A stretch of 25,858 nt of DNA from a virus. The position numbers were made by a program, and so were the translations under genes. Shown piece after piece: positions 7,263 through 14,483 of this stretch. The notes below the pieces were generated by a model. It was not told the origin of the DNA. It was given only the letters and a program-made list of their open reading frames with translations, and searched no databases. The stretch lies in the IMG/VR virus record IMGVR_UViG_3300027801_000141, positions 1 to 25,858 of that record; one strand, given 5' to 3'. Every line of letters begins with the position of its first letter. The stretch's first letter is position 1.

Positions 7263-7280
7263 TAAAGACTAATAAAGACT
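7251..7280 (+). repeat. three tandem 10-base repeats carrying stop codons
   Basis: Three exact copies of AATAAAGACT. Because the unit is 10 bases, the TAA triplets at 7253, 7260/7263 and 7270/7273 fall in all three reading frames, so any frame entering this element stops. The actual stop of the upstream gene is at 7260-7262, in the junction between copies 1 and 2. The next gene starts 3 bases after the array. Confidence 0.95.
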
Positions 7281-7283
7281 ACC

Positions 7284-7970
7284 ATGGAACAAAAATATAA
7301 AGTACTATTTAATTTAATTAACCCTTCGTTTATAAAGTCAGGATGTAAAAGAATATCCGTTGACTTTGGGGACGACTTTAATAGTTACAATAATGGTTAC
7401 GAATGTGGTAGTAACTCAACTGAAAGGAATACTTTCGTTAAAACAATACCCTTTTTAATTCCTATTGAACGTGAATTAAGTGAGTACATGGAAGAATCAG
7501 TAGACGATAATAGTTGGAATGAAGAAACGGAACAAGAATATCACAGTTATGAATTAGTAATAAATCCTGAATATAAGAGTGTGGAAATATTTGGAATTTA
7601 TACCCGTTACGGTACTGAACCAATTGAGGAAACCGTAATTGAGATGGAAGAAGAACCTGAAGAATTTAAACCTATCTTTGATTACCTAAACGATGAAGGG
7701 TCTGACATATTAGAAGTTAACGTAGACGCTGGTGGAGATAGTGGTTGGATTCACGGCGCAAATGATGATGTAAATGGTAAGAGTATTACCACTTCAAAAC
7801 AAATGGAAGAAGTATGTTATAGATTACTAAACCAACATCCAGGTTGGGAGATTAATGAAGGTTCTTATGCTACGTTTACATTTGACCCACACAGATATAT
7901 TATTATTTTTGAATTTGCTTACAACACTGAGGAACAAGATTCTGAATTATTATCTTCAGAGAAATTTTAG
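7284..7970 (+). CDS. acidic hypothetical protein (228 aa)
   Basis: 228 residues, strongly acidic in the middle (EESVDDNSWNEETEQEYHSY; EMEEEPEEFKP). The C-terminal third reads DAGGDSGWIHG, then HPGWEINEGSYATFTFD, then a hydrophobic strand; GDSG followed by GWEIN-G recalls small phage/bacterial families such as DUF6878, but the match is from memory and partial. The N-terminus MEQKYKVLFNLINP resembles those of the genes ending at 10389 and 13522. It ends 3 bases before the stop of a convergent gene. The acidic character would fit a DNA mimic or calcium binding, with no further support. Confidence 0.65.
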   Translation: MEQKYKVLFNLINPSFIKSGCKRISVDFGDDFNSYNNGYECGSNSTERNTFVKTIPFLIPIERELSEYMEESVDDNSWNEETEQEYHSYELVINPEYKSVEIFGIYTRYGTEPIEETVIEMEEEPEEFKPIFDYLNDEGSDILEVNVDAGGDSGWIHGANDDVNGKSITTSKQMEEVCYRLLNQHPGWEINEGSYATFTFDPHRYIIIFEFAYNTEEQDSELLSSEKF

Positions 7971-7973
7971 TGA

Positions 7974-8384
7974 TTACAAAATTTTATCTCCGAACATTAA
8001 CTCTCGTTTCCATTTAAGGTCTTTGGATTTATAACTTAAATAACTTGTTATTCCTGAAATTAAAGCTTCCTCATATGTTTCATAATCTAAATCTGATACA
8101 CCTAAGTTTGTTTCATCACATAATATATCATCTTCCTTTTCGAAATCGTTAACATCTATAACTGAATAATAATAATATAATTTAGGTCCTTCATTACCGT
8201 TTCTAAATGGTAATGATGTGATATATACATGTTGTCGTCTTAACCATAAAAGTATATCTTCATAATCTGGATACTTTTCCAATACTTTAGTACCTCCAAT
8301 ATCAATAGTTCGAAATGGATACATACAAGTTTGTAGTTGTTTTAAAATTTTAGGAGTAATTTGCATATAATTAGTTTTATACAA
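7974..8384 (-). CDS. hypothetical protein (136 aa)
   Basis: 136 residues, soluble. Features: YEDILLWLRRQHVYITSLPF, a tyrosine run (KLYYYYSVID), and a C-terminal helix (YETYEEALISGITSYLSYKS) of the kind often seen in small phage or Bacteroidota mobile-element proteins of unknown role. Met7 (QITPKIL onward) is a possible alternative start. It is read toward the plus-strand gene ending at 7970, with 3 bases between stops and no visible terminator. It follows the 202-residue protein by 28 bases. Confidence 0.6.
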   Translation of the reverse strand: MYKTNYMQITPKILKQLQTCMYPFRTIDIGGTKVLEKYPDYEDILLWLRRQHVYITSLPFRNGNEGPKLYYYYSVIDVNDFEKEDDILCDETNLGVSDLDYETYEEALISGITSYLSYKSKDLKWKRELMFGDKIL

Positions 8385-8412
8385 AGTTAAATTAAAAAAT
8401 AAGATTAATCAA

Positions 8413-9021
8413 CTATTCTACCGATTTTTTAAATTCTTCACCACTTACTACATTGTAGTCTGCGGTATCACATTTAAAACCAAGTACGTCATGAATTTTA
8501 CTATCGACATAATCTATTAATAAATGACTTATTTCATAATCTATCTCCGAATGAACCCACTCATCTAAATTGTTATTTGTATCCCATAAGTCATCTAACA
8601 TATAATTTTCTCCAGTTTCAATTAATGTAACTGAAGACGTTTCACCATTAATTACAGTATTGATTTCATAATAAACTTTCTTATCATCTAATTTAGATTT
8701 TGATACATGAACTTTAAAACTAGTAATTACTCCGTTAATTTCGTACCCACCACTTAAATGTCTGAAAGGTTTACCTATGTCTAACCTATCTTCAAATATC
8801 TTAATCATGTTATCTAAACCACCAAAATACTCTAACTTATATTTAAATATCGTCTTATAATCTTTAAGGGTATTAAAATCCATATTTAAATAATGGTAGA
8901 TTGGTTTAGCATCTATACCTTTATCGTCCCAATATCTAAATAATGTCTCTTTTTTAATATCACCTTTCGGTAAATTTTCCTCACTGTTTAAAAACTGTTC
9001 TAAAATTGATAATAGTTTCAT
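8413..9021 (-). CDS. leader-bearing protein, paralogue of 12233-12898
   Basis: 202 residues. The first 17 residues (MKLLSILEQFLNSEENL) are nearly identical to those of the metallopeptidase gene directly upstream. The rest is homologous to the protein at 12233-12898: FRYWDDKGIDAKPIYHYL here against FKYWNDKGQDAKPIYHYL there, followed by a shared GG-Y-I strand, ING-TSSVTL--TGE-Y-L and a closing V-x-G-x-x-F. Function unknown. Its ATG overlaps the stop of the metallopeptidase gene (ATGA), so translation is coupled. The leader looks like an amphipathic helix and may be a targeting signal added to both proteins by duplication. Confidence 0.75.
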   Translation of the reverse strand: MKLLSILEQFLNSEENLPKGDIKKETLFRYWDDKGIDAKPIYHYLNMDFNTLKDYKTIFKYKLEYFGGLDNMIKIFEDRLDIGKPFRHLSGGYEINGVITSFKVHVSKSKLDDKKVYYEINTVINGETSSVTLIETGENYMLDDLWDTNNNLDEWVHSEIDYEISHLLIDYVDSKIHDVLGFKCDTADYNVVSGEEFKKSVE

Positions 9022-9692
9022 TTTATTTTATCATATCTTGTAAAGGCAACTTCAGTAGCTCTTTCTAATACCTCGGCAAAAAACTCTTCTGACACATCTT
9101 TTAAATCTGTGTAAGTATTTTCGGGGTTGTTCCACCACTCCTCTTCTGATGAATCCATTTTAGGGTTTTCAAAAAACGAAATTAAATTTCGGGCAACGTG
9201 TAGGGATTCGTGTGGTATTAATCTATATAGATTATTTGGTCTTTTTAATGCTTGTAAGTTAAAGAATTGATATAATGTTGAACCTGCAAAATTCACTAAA
9301 CCCCCTATAAAAGCATCATCTTCTTCAGTTTTACCCTCTGAGTGGAGATTGGATATGTAATCTTCACATTCTTGTCTTGATAAACCTGCTGTTGTGCCCA
9401 CACCAAATGCGTCAAAAAGTGATAAACTATCTTCTCCAAACAAAATGTGGTAAGGTTTTAATTTAATTTCTTTTCTATAACCATCTGAAAGGTCAAATAC
9501 ACCTATTTCTATAATTTGGTGGAGCAATATCCCTGCAGTAGAGGGTAAGGTTTTGATACTTACATCAAATGATAAGTTATTAACTTCTTCTTTTGAAGAA
9601 AATCCTATACTCATCACCTCTTGTTTAGAATCGACTTTCTGTAAATTTTTCTCACTATTTAAAAACTGTTCTAGAATTGATAATAGTTTCAT
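9018..9692 (-). CDS. HExxH metallopeptidase-like protein with shared leader
   Basis: 224 residues. Residues 161-165 are HESLH in the helix LIPHESLHVARNL, a zinc-peptidase HExxH motif. A downstream acidic helix DVSEEFFAEVLER (Glu202/203, Glu207) could give the third zinc ligand, as in gluzincins. Residues 1-17 are the shared leader MKLLSILEQFLNSEKNL. The central part has beta strands (SFDVSIKTLPSTAGILLHQI) without a name. A virion or prohead protease, or a protease delivered to the host, are possible roles; none is shown. It is preceded by a TATATTTA box and by a fragment of another gene. Confidence 0.65.
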   Translation of the reverse strand: MKLLSILEQFLNSEKNLQKVDSKQEVMSIGFSSKEEVNNLSFDVSIKTLPSTAGILLHQIIEIGVFDLSDGYRKEIKLKPYHILFGEDSLSLFDAFGVGTTAGLSRQECEDYISNLHSEGKTEEDDAFIGGLVNFAGSTLYQFFNLQALKRPNNLYRLIPHESLHVARNLISFFENPKMDSSEEEWWNNPENTYTDLKDVSEEFFAEVLERATEVAFTRYDKIK

Positions 9693-9698
9693 TACAGA

Positions 9699-9706
9699 TA
9701 AATATA
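9699..9706 (-). promoter_or_regulatory. TATATTTA start-proximal box
   Basis: TATATTTATCTGTAATG on the minus strand, with the ATG at 9692. The identical 17 bases precede the ATG at 12898, 3.2 kb away, within a larger duplicated segment. Confidence 0.5.
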
Positions 9707-9707
9707 C

Positions 9708-9773
9708 TTAAATTTTAGTTTGTTGCTCTGTAAAATATTTTATATCCTGTTTATTTAGCCATAATTCGTGACT
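9708..9773 (-). pseudogene. remnant of a P-loop protein gene (C-terminal end)
   Basis: The minus strand encodes SHELWLNKQDIKYFTEQQTKI and a stop. It aligns without gaps to the end of the P-loop protein at 12914-13516 (HELWIGKEERKDFKEWQTTL): 10 of the last 20 residues are identical and both end at the same place. No upstream part of the gene is left. As at 12914, it sits just ahead of a TATATTTATCTGTAATG box. Confidence 0.65.
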
Positions 9774-9835
9774 TTTTATTAAATTACGATAAAGATTTAG
9801 ATACTACCATTGGTTGAACCAATAAAAGTATTGAA
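9770..9835 (+). pseudogene. remnant of a 9865-10392-type gene (C-terminal end)
   Basis: Bases 9776-9805 match 10306-10335 at 29 of 30 positions. In frame this gives DFLLNYDKDLDTTIG, an internal stop, then TNKSI, against DLLLNYDEDLDTFIGSTNDS in the intact neighbour (15 of 22 residues identical over the whole segment). Only the last part of the gene is present and a TGA interrupts it, so it is dead. Confidence 0.75.
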
Positions 9836-9851
9836 ACATAAGTAGGTCACA

Positions 9852-9859
9852 TATATTTA
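9852..9859 (+). promoter_or_regulatory. TATATTTA start-proximal box
   Basis: TATATTTA, then TATGT, then the ATG at 9865. The spacing of 5 bases and the spacer sequence match the element before 6291. Confidence 0.45.
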
Positions 9860-9864
9860 TATGT

Positions 9865-10392
9865 ATGGATTTTAATTTAATGAATAACATGTTTAATAAG
9901 ATAATGCCTAAGTCATATGATGATATTGCTAAGTATTCTAATATGGTTATGGACCATGAGGTATTAGATGGTAAGATAAAGGATATTGAATTAGACTTCG
10001 AACCCTCTAAAGAACCAATTAAATACGGTGGTTATGAAATGATACAACCAGGTACTCTCGTAATTAATGTAACTTTGAATACAGAAGGTTTTTATGAAAT
10101 ATCTGATAGTGTACCCTCTATTCAAGATACATTTAAATTACATCCTGAACTTGAAGCCGATAGTTTCTTACAATTTGATGGGATTGAATTTATTAAAAAC
10201 ATTGTTTTCCCATATATCTCAAAAAAGTTTCTTAGGTTAATGGGTTTATCATTAGGTGATGTACCTTATGTCGATTTTAATCTTTATAACCATAAGGGCG
10301 ACCTTTTATTAAATTACGATGAAGATTTAGATACTTTTATTGGCTCAACCAATGATAGTGTATGGAAAAAGATACCTTCTTTATTTCCTTAG
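9865..10392 (+). CDS. hypothetical protein (175 aa)
   Basis: 175 residues, soluble and acidic, with alternating strands and helices (GTLVINVTLNTEGFYEIS; FIKNIVFPYISKKFLRLMGL). N-terminus MDFNLMNNMFNKIMPKSYDD. No family recognised. A decayed copy of its 3' end lies 35 bases upstream of its start, so this gene type has been duplicated here. Its TAG interlocks with the TAA of the convergent gene: the stop codons share bases 10390-10391 on opposite strands. A start-proximal TATATTTA box precedes it. Confidence 0.7.
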   Translation: MDFNLMNNMFNKIMPKSYDDIAKYSNMVMDHEVLDGKIKDIELDFEPSKEPIKYGGYEMIQPGTLVINVTLNTEGFYEISDSVPSIQDTFKLHPELEADSFLQFDGIEFIKNIVFPYISKKFLRLMGLSLGDVPYVDFNLYNHKGDLLLNYDEDLDTFIGSTNDSVWKKIPSLFP

Positions 10393-11303
10393 AGTCTATA
10401 CTTACCCTTATTCGTTTCCAACCAACCAACAAATATAGAAAGTGCCTCAGCTTGAGATTGGGTATTATGATTGTGTACGTTATCATTTACCATACCATCA
10501 TATTCACCTAAAATAACTACGGATAACACACCTATATTTTCCATAAATACATTATTGTAGGACATTCCATTTTTAATTAGTGCGTCAAAAAACTTTCCGA
10601 GTGATTCTCCACCCCCTTCAACCGACTGACTATAAACCTCGTTGGCCAATGCTTGGAATATATTATTAGGCTCTAACTCACTCCTATGGGGACGATTTAG
10701 AGGGTAATTTAACTCACCTAAATCAACAGAAGATAAAAAGTCGAGAATAGTGTTTCTATTAAAAATATTCCCATTTAATGATAATTTCGATGAGTCTTTT
10801 ATTTCAAGAGTATACATTATTAAGTCATCGTCCATATGTAATCCCTCCCAATCAAGCCAAGTTTTTATATCGTTATTAGTCAATTCCAATAAAATTGAAC
10901 CTTGTGGAGTATTACTAATTTCAAAGGCTATTGAGTAGTACTCTTTTAGTTTACTATCGACTATCTTTAAATCTTCAGTGAACTCACTAGTTAAAGATAT
11001 ATTCTCCAATAGTTCTACCCCATTTAAAACTATATTATTAAACTTAATCAACTTAATAGTTGATGCATTACTAAGTCCAAAATATTTAGAGTCTTTAAAC
11101 ATAAACTGTGTAAACATCTGACTAAACATTTCTTTTGACCTGATAGGTAATGGAAATTTACCTTCAATATAGATATCTACTTCGAGCTCACCACTAGGTA
11201 GTACTTCATACTCATAAGTTAAATCCAAACCCATATATTTAGACCTGGTTTGGTTCATAAACTTAAACAACATTTCGTATTTTGATTCTAAACTCATATT
11301 CAT
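10389..11303 (-). CDS. hypothetical protein (304 aa)
   Basis: 304 residues from the first ATG; the third residue is also Met (11297), and a TATTTA box ends 5 bases before that second ATG, which suggests the shorter form starting MSLESKYEMLFKFMNQTRSK. The protein is a mix of strands and helices (GELEVDIYIEGKFPLPIRS; DILEL-type segments such as GSILLELTNNDIKTWLDWEG) and ends in a helix-rich part (AEALSIFVGWLETNKGKYRL). The N-terminus shares the K-Y-x-x-L-F pattern with the proteins at 7284 and 13522. Not recognised. Convergent with the 175-residue gene and overlapping its stop. Confidence 0.65.
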   Translation of the reverse strand: MNMSLESKYEMLFKFMNQTRSKYMGLDLTYEYEVLPSGELEVDIYIEGKFPLPIRSKEMFSQMFTQFMFKDSKYFGLSNASTIKLIKFNNIVLNGVELLENISLTSEFTEDLKIVDSKLKEYYSIAFEISNTPQGSILLELTNNDIKTWLDWEGLHMDDDLIMYTLEIKDSSKLSLNGNIFNRNTILDFLSSVDLGELNYPLNRPHRSELEPNNIFQALANEVYSQSVEGGGESLGKFFDALIKNGMSYNNVFMENIGVLSVVILGEYDGMVNDNVHNHNTQSQAEALSIFVGWLETNKGKYRL

Positions 11304-11374
11304 AAATACTTTATAAAGTAATATTTAACCAATTAGGTAATATTTATTAATATGAGTAATAAAGTTTAAAACGA

Positions 11375-12211
11375 ATGGATAAATTAAAAATCACCGAAGT
11401 AGTAAAGAAGTTTATTGAGAAAACTTTAAATAACGCAAAGACCCCTAAACCTGGTGTAAGTTATATTATTAATCGAATACTAAAATTACCGGCACTTAAA
11501 TTATTAGTTACTAATAATTTAACCCCTAAAGAAATAATGGAATTGGCTTATACCGTATTTTATTTGTTTGAGGGGTATAATTTTAAGGAATCTGATTGGA
11601 AAAGTAAAAACGAAGTGTATCTCGTTGTCTTAAATGAAGTAGGTGAGAGTTATAATCGAGAGGTCTCTTGTGATGATTGTATGAGTTCTGGTAATGAAGA
11701 GTGTGAGGAATGTGAGGGTGATGGTAAATTGGCGTGTGGATATTGTGATGATAGGGACACTACCAGAGGGAGAGGGCACACCTGTGTAGAGTGTTATGGT
11801 GACGAGTATACTTCCTGTAGTAAATGTGAAGGAGAAGGTCAAATAGAATGTCAATCTTGTGCGGGTAGAGGTCAAGTTGAGAATGAATATGAAAGTATTT
11901 TCTTTAATAAAGTGGTGTGGTTCATTGGTGACCAAAACATGAAAAAAACTTTATCTGATATGCAATCAGAACTCGGAGAGGACTATACCGATAAGGTATA
12001 TGATTTATTCGACACATCAAAAGGTAGTGTATTTTTATCTATTAACTATAGTGAATGGGACTACGAAGATGTATTCGACTTTGAAAAAGAAAATGGGTAT
12101 GATATAGGAGAAGGCTACACCAAAATTGAATCAATAATACCTATTGAGAATACTAAACCTAAAACCTATAAAATAGATGATAACACTATTAGGTACCAAC
12201 TGGCTTACTAA
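11375..12211 (+). CDS. DnaJ-type cysteine-rich zinc-finger protein
   Basis: 278 residues. Residues 99-162 contain six CxxC pairs, at Cys99/102, 110/113, 121/124, 137/140, 148/151 and 159/162, several followed by G-x-G (CEECEGDG, CSKCEGEG, CQSCAGRG). This is the zinc-binding pattern of the DnaJ cysteine-rich region, but there is no J-domain. The pairs form two sets of three, each with an 11-residue step. The N-terminal 90 residues are helical and basic; the C-terminal 100 are acidic. A binding or scaffold role, or a link to folding of phage proteins, is possible. The upstream region has TATTTATTAATATG at about 11343, opening a 5-codon mini-ORF before the gene. Confidence 0.75.
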   Translation: MDKLKITEVVKKFIEKTLNNAKTPKPGVSYIINRILKLPALKLLVTNNLTPKEIMELAYTVFYLFEGYNFKESDWKSKNEVYLVVLNEVGESYNREVSCDDCMSSGNEECEECEGDGKLACGYCDDRDTTRGRGHTCVECYGDEYTSCSKCEGEGQIECQSCAGRGQVENEYESIFFNKVVWFIGDQNMKKTLSDMQSELGEDYTDKVYDLFDTSKGSVFLSINYSEWDYEDVFDFEKENGYDIGEGYTKIESIIPIENTKPKTYKIDDNTIRYQLAY

Positions 12212-12232
12212 TGTGGTCCACAACTTTTAAAT

Positions 12233-12898
12233 TTAAAAATCTCCTTTAGTTTTAGGGATATTTTTACCCTTGAAAGTTGTACCGTCAATAATATTCCAAT
12301 CCGCACTATCATTAATTGCACCATACATCTCAGTAATATCATCATAATACAACCTTATTACATCACCTATCTCATACATAAGTTCCTCAACATCATGTTC
12401 TTCCATACCAATGAAATGACTATTATTATGTGCAGTCTGAAGTTCGCCTAAATTATATTCTTCACCTGTAATTAAAAGGGTTACCGATGACGTATCTCCA
12501 TTAATGAGTCCGTCTATATCATATCCTACAGAACCTTCCCGAGCGTCTTCAAAGGAATCGAGAAATTTAATCTCAGTAAGTAAGTACTCAATAGTATAAC
12601 CCCCCGTATCAATAATTACTGGTTCACCTGTCAATAATAACGACTTGATTTTACTATGATATTTTTGTAATCCTCCGTTATATTCTATAATATACTTAAG
12701 TATCTCTATTGAGTCTTTATCCTTATCTAAACCTAAGTAATGATATATCGGCTTAGCATCCTGACCTTTATCGTTCCAATATTTAAAAAGTATGTCTCGT
12801 TTTACTTCACTTTTAGATAATATGTAATTATCAAAGTTTAGATGTTGTAATTTGATACCTTCATATACCATATTTTGAAGTAGTCTTAATGTCTTCAT
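12233..12898 (-). CDS. hypothetical protein, paralogue of 8413-9021
   Basis: 221 residues. From residue 36 on it is homologous to the protein at 8413-9021, with the best block FKYWNDKGQDAKPIYHYL, then GGYTIEYL, INGDTSSVTLLITGEEYNL and a final DWNIIDGTTF. The N-terminus MKTLRLLQNMVYEGIKL is a helix like, but not identical to, the shared leader of the other copy. Function unknown. It is preceded by the same TATATTTATCTGTAATG box. The intact P-loop gene lies upstream, in the arrangement of which only a remnant is left at 9708-9773. Confidence 0.7.
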   Translation of the reverse strand: MKTLRLLQNMVYEGIKLQHLNFDNYILSKSEVKRDILFKYWNDKGQDAKPIYHYLGLDKDKDSIEILKYIIEYNGGLQKYHSKIKSLLLTGEPVIIDTGGYTIEYLLTEIKFLDSFEDAREGSVGYDIDGLINGDTSSVTLLITGEEYNLGELQTAHNNSHFIGMEEHDVEELMYEIGDVIRLYYDDITEMYGAINDSADWNIIDGTTFKGKNIPKTKGDF

Positions 12899-12904
12899 TA
12901 CAGA

Positions 12905-12912
12905 TAAATATA
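12905..12912 (-). promoter_or_regulatory. TATATTTA start-proximal box
   Basis: Six bases before the ATG at 12898, and identical in 17 bases to the element at 9699. It lies just after, and partly within, the end of the P-loop gene (stop at 12914). Confidence 0.5.
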
Positions 12913-12913
12913 T

Positions 12914-13516
12914 CTATAAAGTAGTTTGCCACTCTTTAAAATCCTTTCTTTCTTCTTTACCAATCCAAAGTTCATGACCTTCTAGTGAACTATGTTTAAT
13001 CTCCAACCAATTAGGTATTAACTCCCTTTGATGATTCTCCCATAGATAATACGTTAGTTGTTCAATACTTTGACTTAGATACTTTACACTTTCAGGATAT
13101 TCCTCCATAACTATACGCCGATATAATTTCCATTCATATTTATGACTTTCATCCTTAACGAAAGGATTCCTTTCAGTATAACTTTCAATTGACTCTATAT
13201 CTTTATACATAAAAATAACTAACACATCTTTTAGGTTTTCAGTAATTCTTTGTAAATGCCCTGATTGTGAAGGACCAAAAAACACATATTCCTTATCTTT
13301 ATATTTCTTATAGAAAGTAACTATACCATCATCACTATTATAATCATCTAAACTCCACGCATATTCACCTCGGCCCTCAAGTAACTTAAAGTCATGAGCG
13401 ATTATTTTAGCCATAATCTTATTACCCGAACCATGAGGACCTGTAACTAAAACCTTTTTATAGTTTCCAATTAATGACTTTAATTCGTTATAGTCCCCCT
13501 TTATTTTATTTACCAT
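12914..13516 (-). CDS. P-loop NTPase-like protein with unusual Walker A
   Basis: 200 residues. Residues 21-33 read KVLVTGPHGSGNK, a strand followed by a phosphate-binding-type loop. In a standard Walker A (GxxxxGK[ST]) the Lys follows the last Gly directly; here an Asn comes between and no Thr/Ser follows, so the motif is displaced and nucleotide binding is not certain. Later strands such as DVLVIFMYKD fit an NTPase or sulfotransferase-like fold. The C-terminal helix region (LEGHELWIGKEERKDF) is duplicated as a remnant at 9708-9773. It follows a 53-residue gene by 5 bases. Confidence 0.6.
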   Translation of the reverse strand: MVNKIKGDYNELKSLIGNYKKVLVTGPHGSGNKIMAKIIAHDFKLLEGRGEYAWSLDDYNSDDGIVTFYKKYKDKEYVFFGPSQSGHLQRITENLKDVLVIFMYKDIESIESYTERNPFVKDESHKYEWKLYRRIVMEEYPESVKYLSQSIEQLTYYLWENHQRELIPNWLEIKHSSLEGHELWIGKEERKDFKEWQTTL

Positions 13517-13521
13517 AATTC

Positions 13522-13683
13522 TTATCTCTTTGAACTGCTTTTAATTATAATTTTTTTATCACTTAAATTTATTAACCTATAAATATTTCTTATGTCATAA
13601 TCAACACCAAATCCTTTAGTACAACTACCAATACTAATCTTTGGTAATATTTTCTGAAATAATTCTACGTACTTGTTCTCCAT
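13522..13683 (-). CDS. small hypothetical protein overlapping its neighbour (53 aa)
   Basis: A 53-codon ORF starting MENKYVELFQKILPKISIGS, in a different frame from the gene upstream and overlapping its last 50 bases. It ends 5 bases before the P-loop gene start. Charged and hydrophobic residues are distributed as in a real protein (VDYDIRNIYRLINLSDKKII), and the N-terminus matches the K-Y-x-x-L-F-x-x-I-x-P pattern of the protein at 7284. The function is unknown. It may be a fragment of a longer ancestral protein. Confidence 0.55.
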   Translation of the reverse strand: MENKYVELFQKILPKISIGSCTKGFGVDYDIRNIYRLINLSDKKIIIKSSSKR

Positions 13684-14005
13684 ATAACTTTGGGAATTCA
13701 AATTTAATATCTTTTAATGGTATTGTAATGTTTTCTGACTCATTAATCAAGAAGGTATAAAAGTTCATTGATTGTTTATCTCTAAAAACTTCTTTTATTA
13801 TTTTTTGTGTATGTATATATTCTTTCGAATATAGATTAACACCAGTAATTACTTGAGCCTTTCCCCATTGAAATGAAACTTTAGAGGTAATATCTATAGT
13901 ATTCACAGGATTTTGTTCGAAAACATCCCTAATAGTTATCAAATCATTATGCTTCGTAATTACATATGACTTACGAATAAACTCTATCATATTATACTCC
14001 ATCAT
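13634..14005 (-). CDS. hypothetical protein (123 aa)
   Basis: 123 residues (Met1-Met2; Met6 is another possible start), strand-rich: KSYVITKHNDLITIRDVFE, TIDITSKVSFQWGKAQVITG, then IKFEFPKLYGEQVRRIISEN. The family is not recognised. Its ATG overlaps the stop of the upstream gene, so translation is coupled. Its 3' end is overlapped in another frame by the 53-residue ORF. Confidence 0.6.
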   Translation of the reverse strand: MMEYNMIEFIRKSYVITKHNDLITIRDVFEQNPVNTIDITSKVSFQWGKAQVITGVNLYSKEYIHTQKIIKEVFRDKQSMNFYTFLINESENITIPLKDIKFEFPKLYGEQVRRIISENITKD

Positions 14006-14472
14006 ATATTATCCTTAAGATAATCCGGTTTAATAAATGGTTGAGTATCTAATTTCTGTTTGTTTTGTCCCTCTATATACTCACAAGAATTATCATATTT
14101 ATCTTTTTTGTTTTTAACCCATCCATTATTAGATATGGACATTTTTGCCCCCATACAAAAAGCGTTTAATATTGATACTGTAGGGTCTTCGTTAATTAAA
14201 TGACACCATTGTTTTGCAATTTCTTTTAGTTCGTTATCTGAACATATAAAATTATCATTAATTATCAATGGATTTATTTCTAATGGTTTTTCTACATCAA
14301 CCTTTAATAACGACATATAATAATAATCATTAGTTTCCTTAAATTTCTTAAATAAGTAATCCCTAACGAACTCACTGTCGTGTCTTTCAATCAGTAAGTT
14401 TGCATAATTATGTTTGGCACTATCCCAAACATCTTCTCTTTCAATATTATTAATAATCATTTCTCGTGTCAT
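14002..14472 (-). CDS. hypothetical protein (156 aa)
   Basis: 156 residues, helical at the start (INNIEREDVWDSAKHNYANL), with a motif NPLIINDNFICSDNELKEIA and Cys-containing segments (EIAKQWCHLINED; LNAFCMGAKMSISNNGW). No family recognised. It follows thyA by 11 bases on the same strand and is coupled to the next gene. A role linked to nucleotide metabolism is possible only from position. Confidence 0.6.
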   Translation of the reverse strand: MTREMIINNIEREDVWDSAKHNYANLLIERHDSEFVRDYLFKKFKETNDYYYMSLLKVDVEKPLEINPLIINDNFICSDNELKEIAKQWCHLINEDPTVSILNAFCMGAKMSISNNGWVKNKKDKYDNSCEYIEGQNKQKLDTQPFIKPDYLKDNI

Positions 14473-14483
14473 GTCTTTATTAT

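Noticed and set aside
11630-11935. Minus-strand ORF of 101 codons rich in Thr and Ile
   Set aside because: Antisense to the CxxC repeats of the zinc-finger gene; its Thr-rich content is the mirror of those codons.
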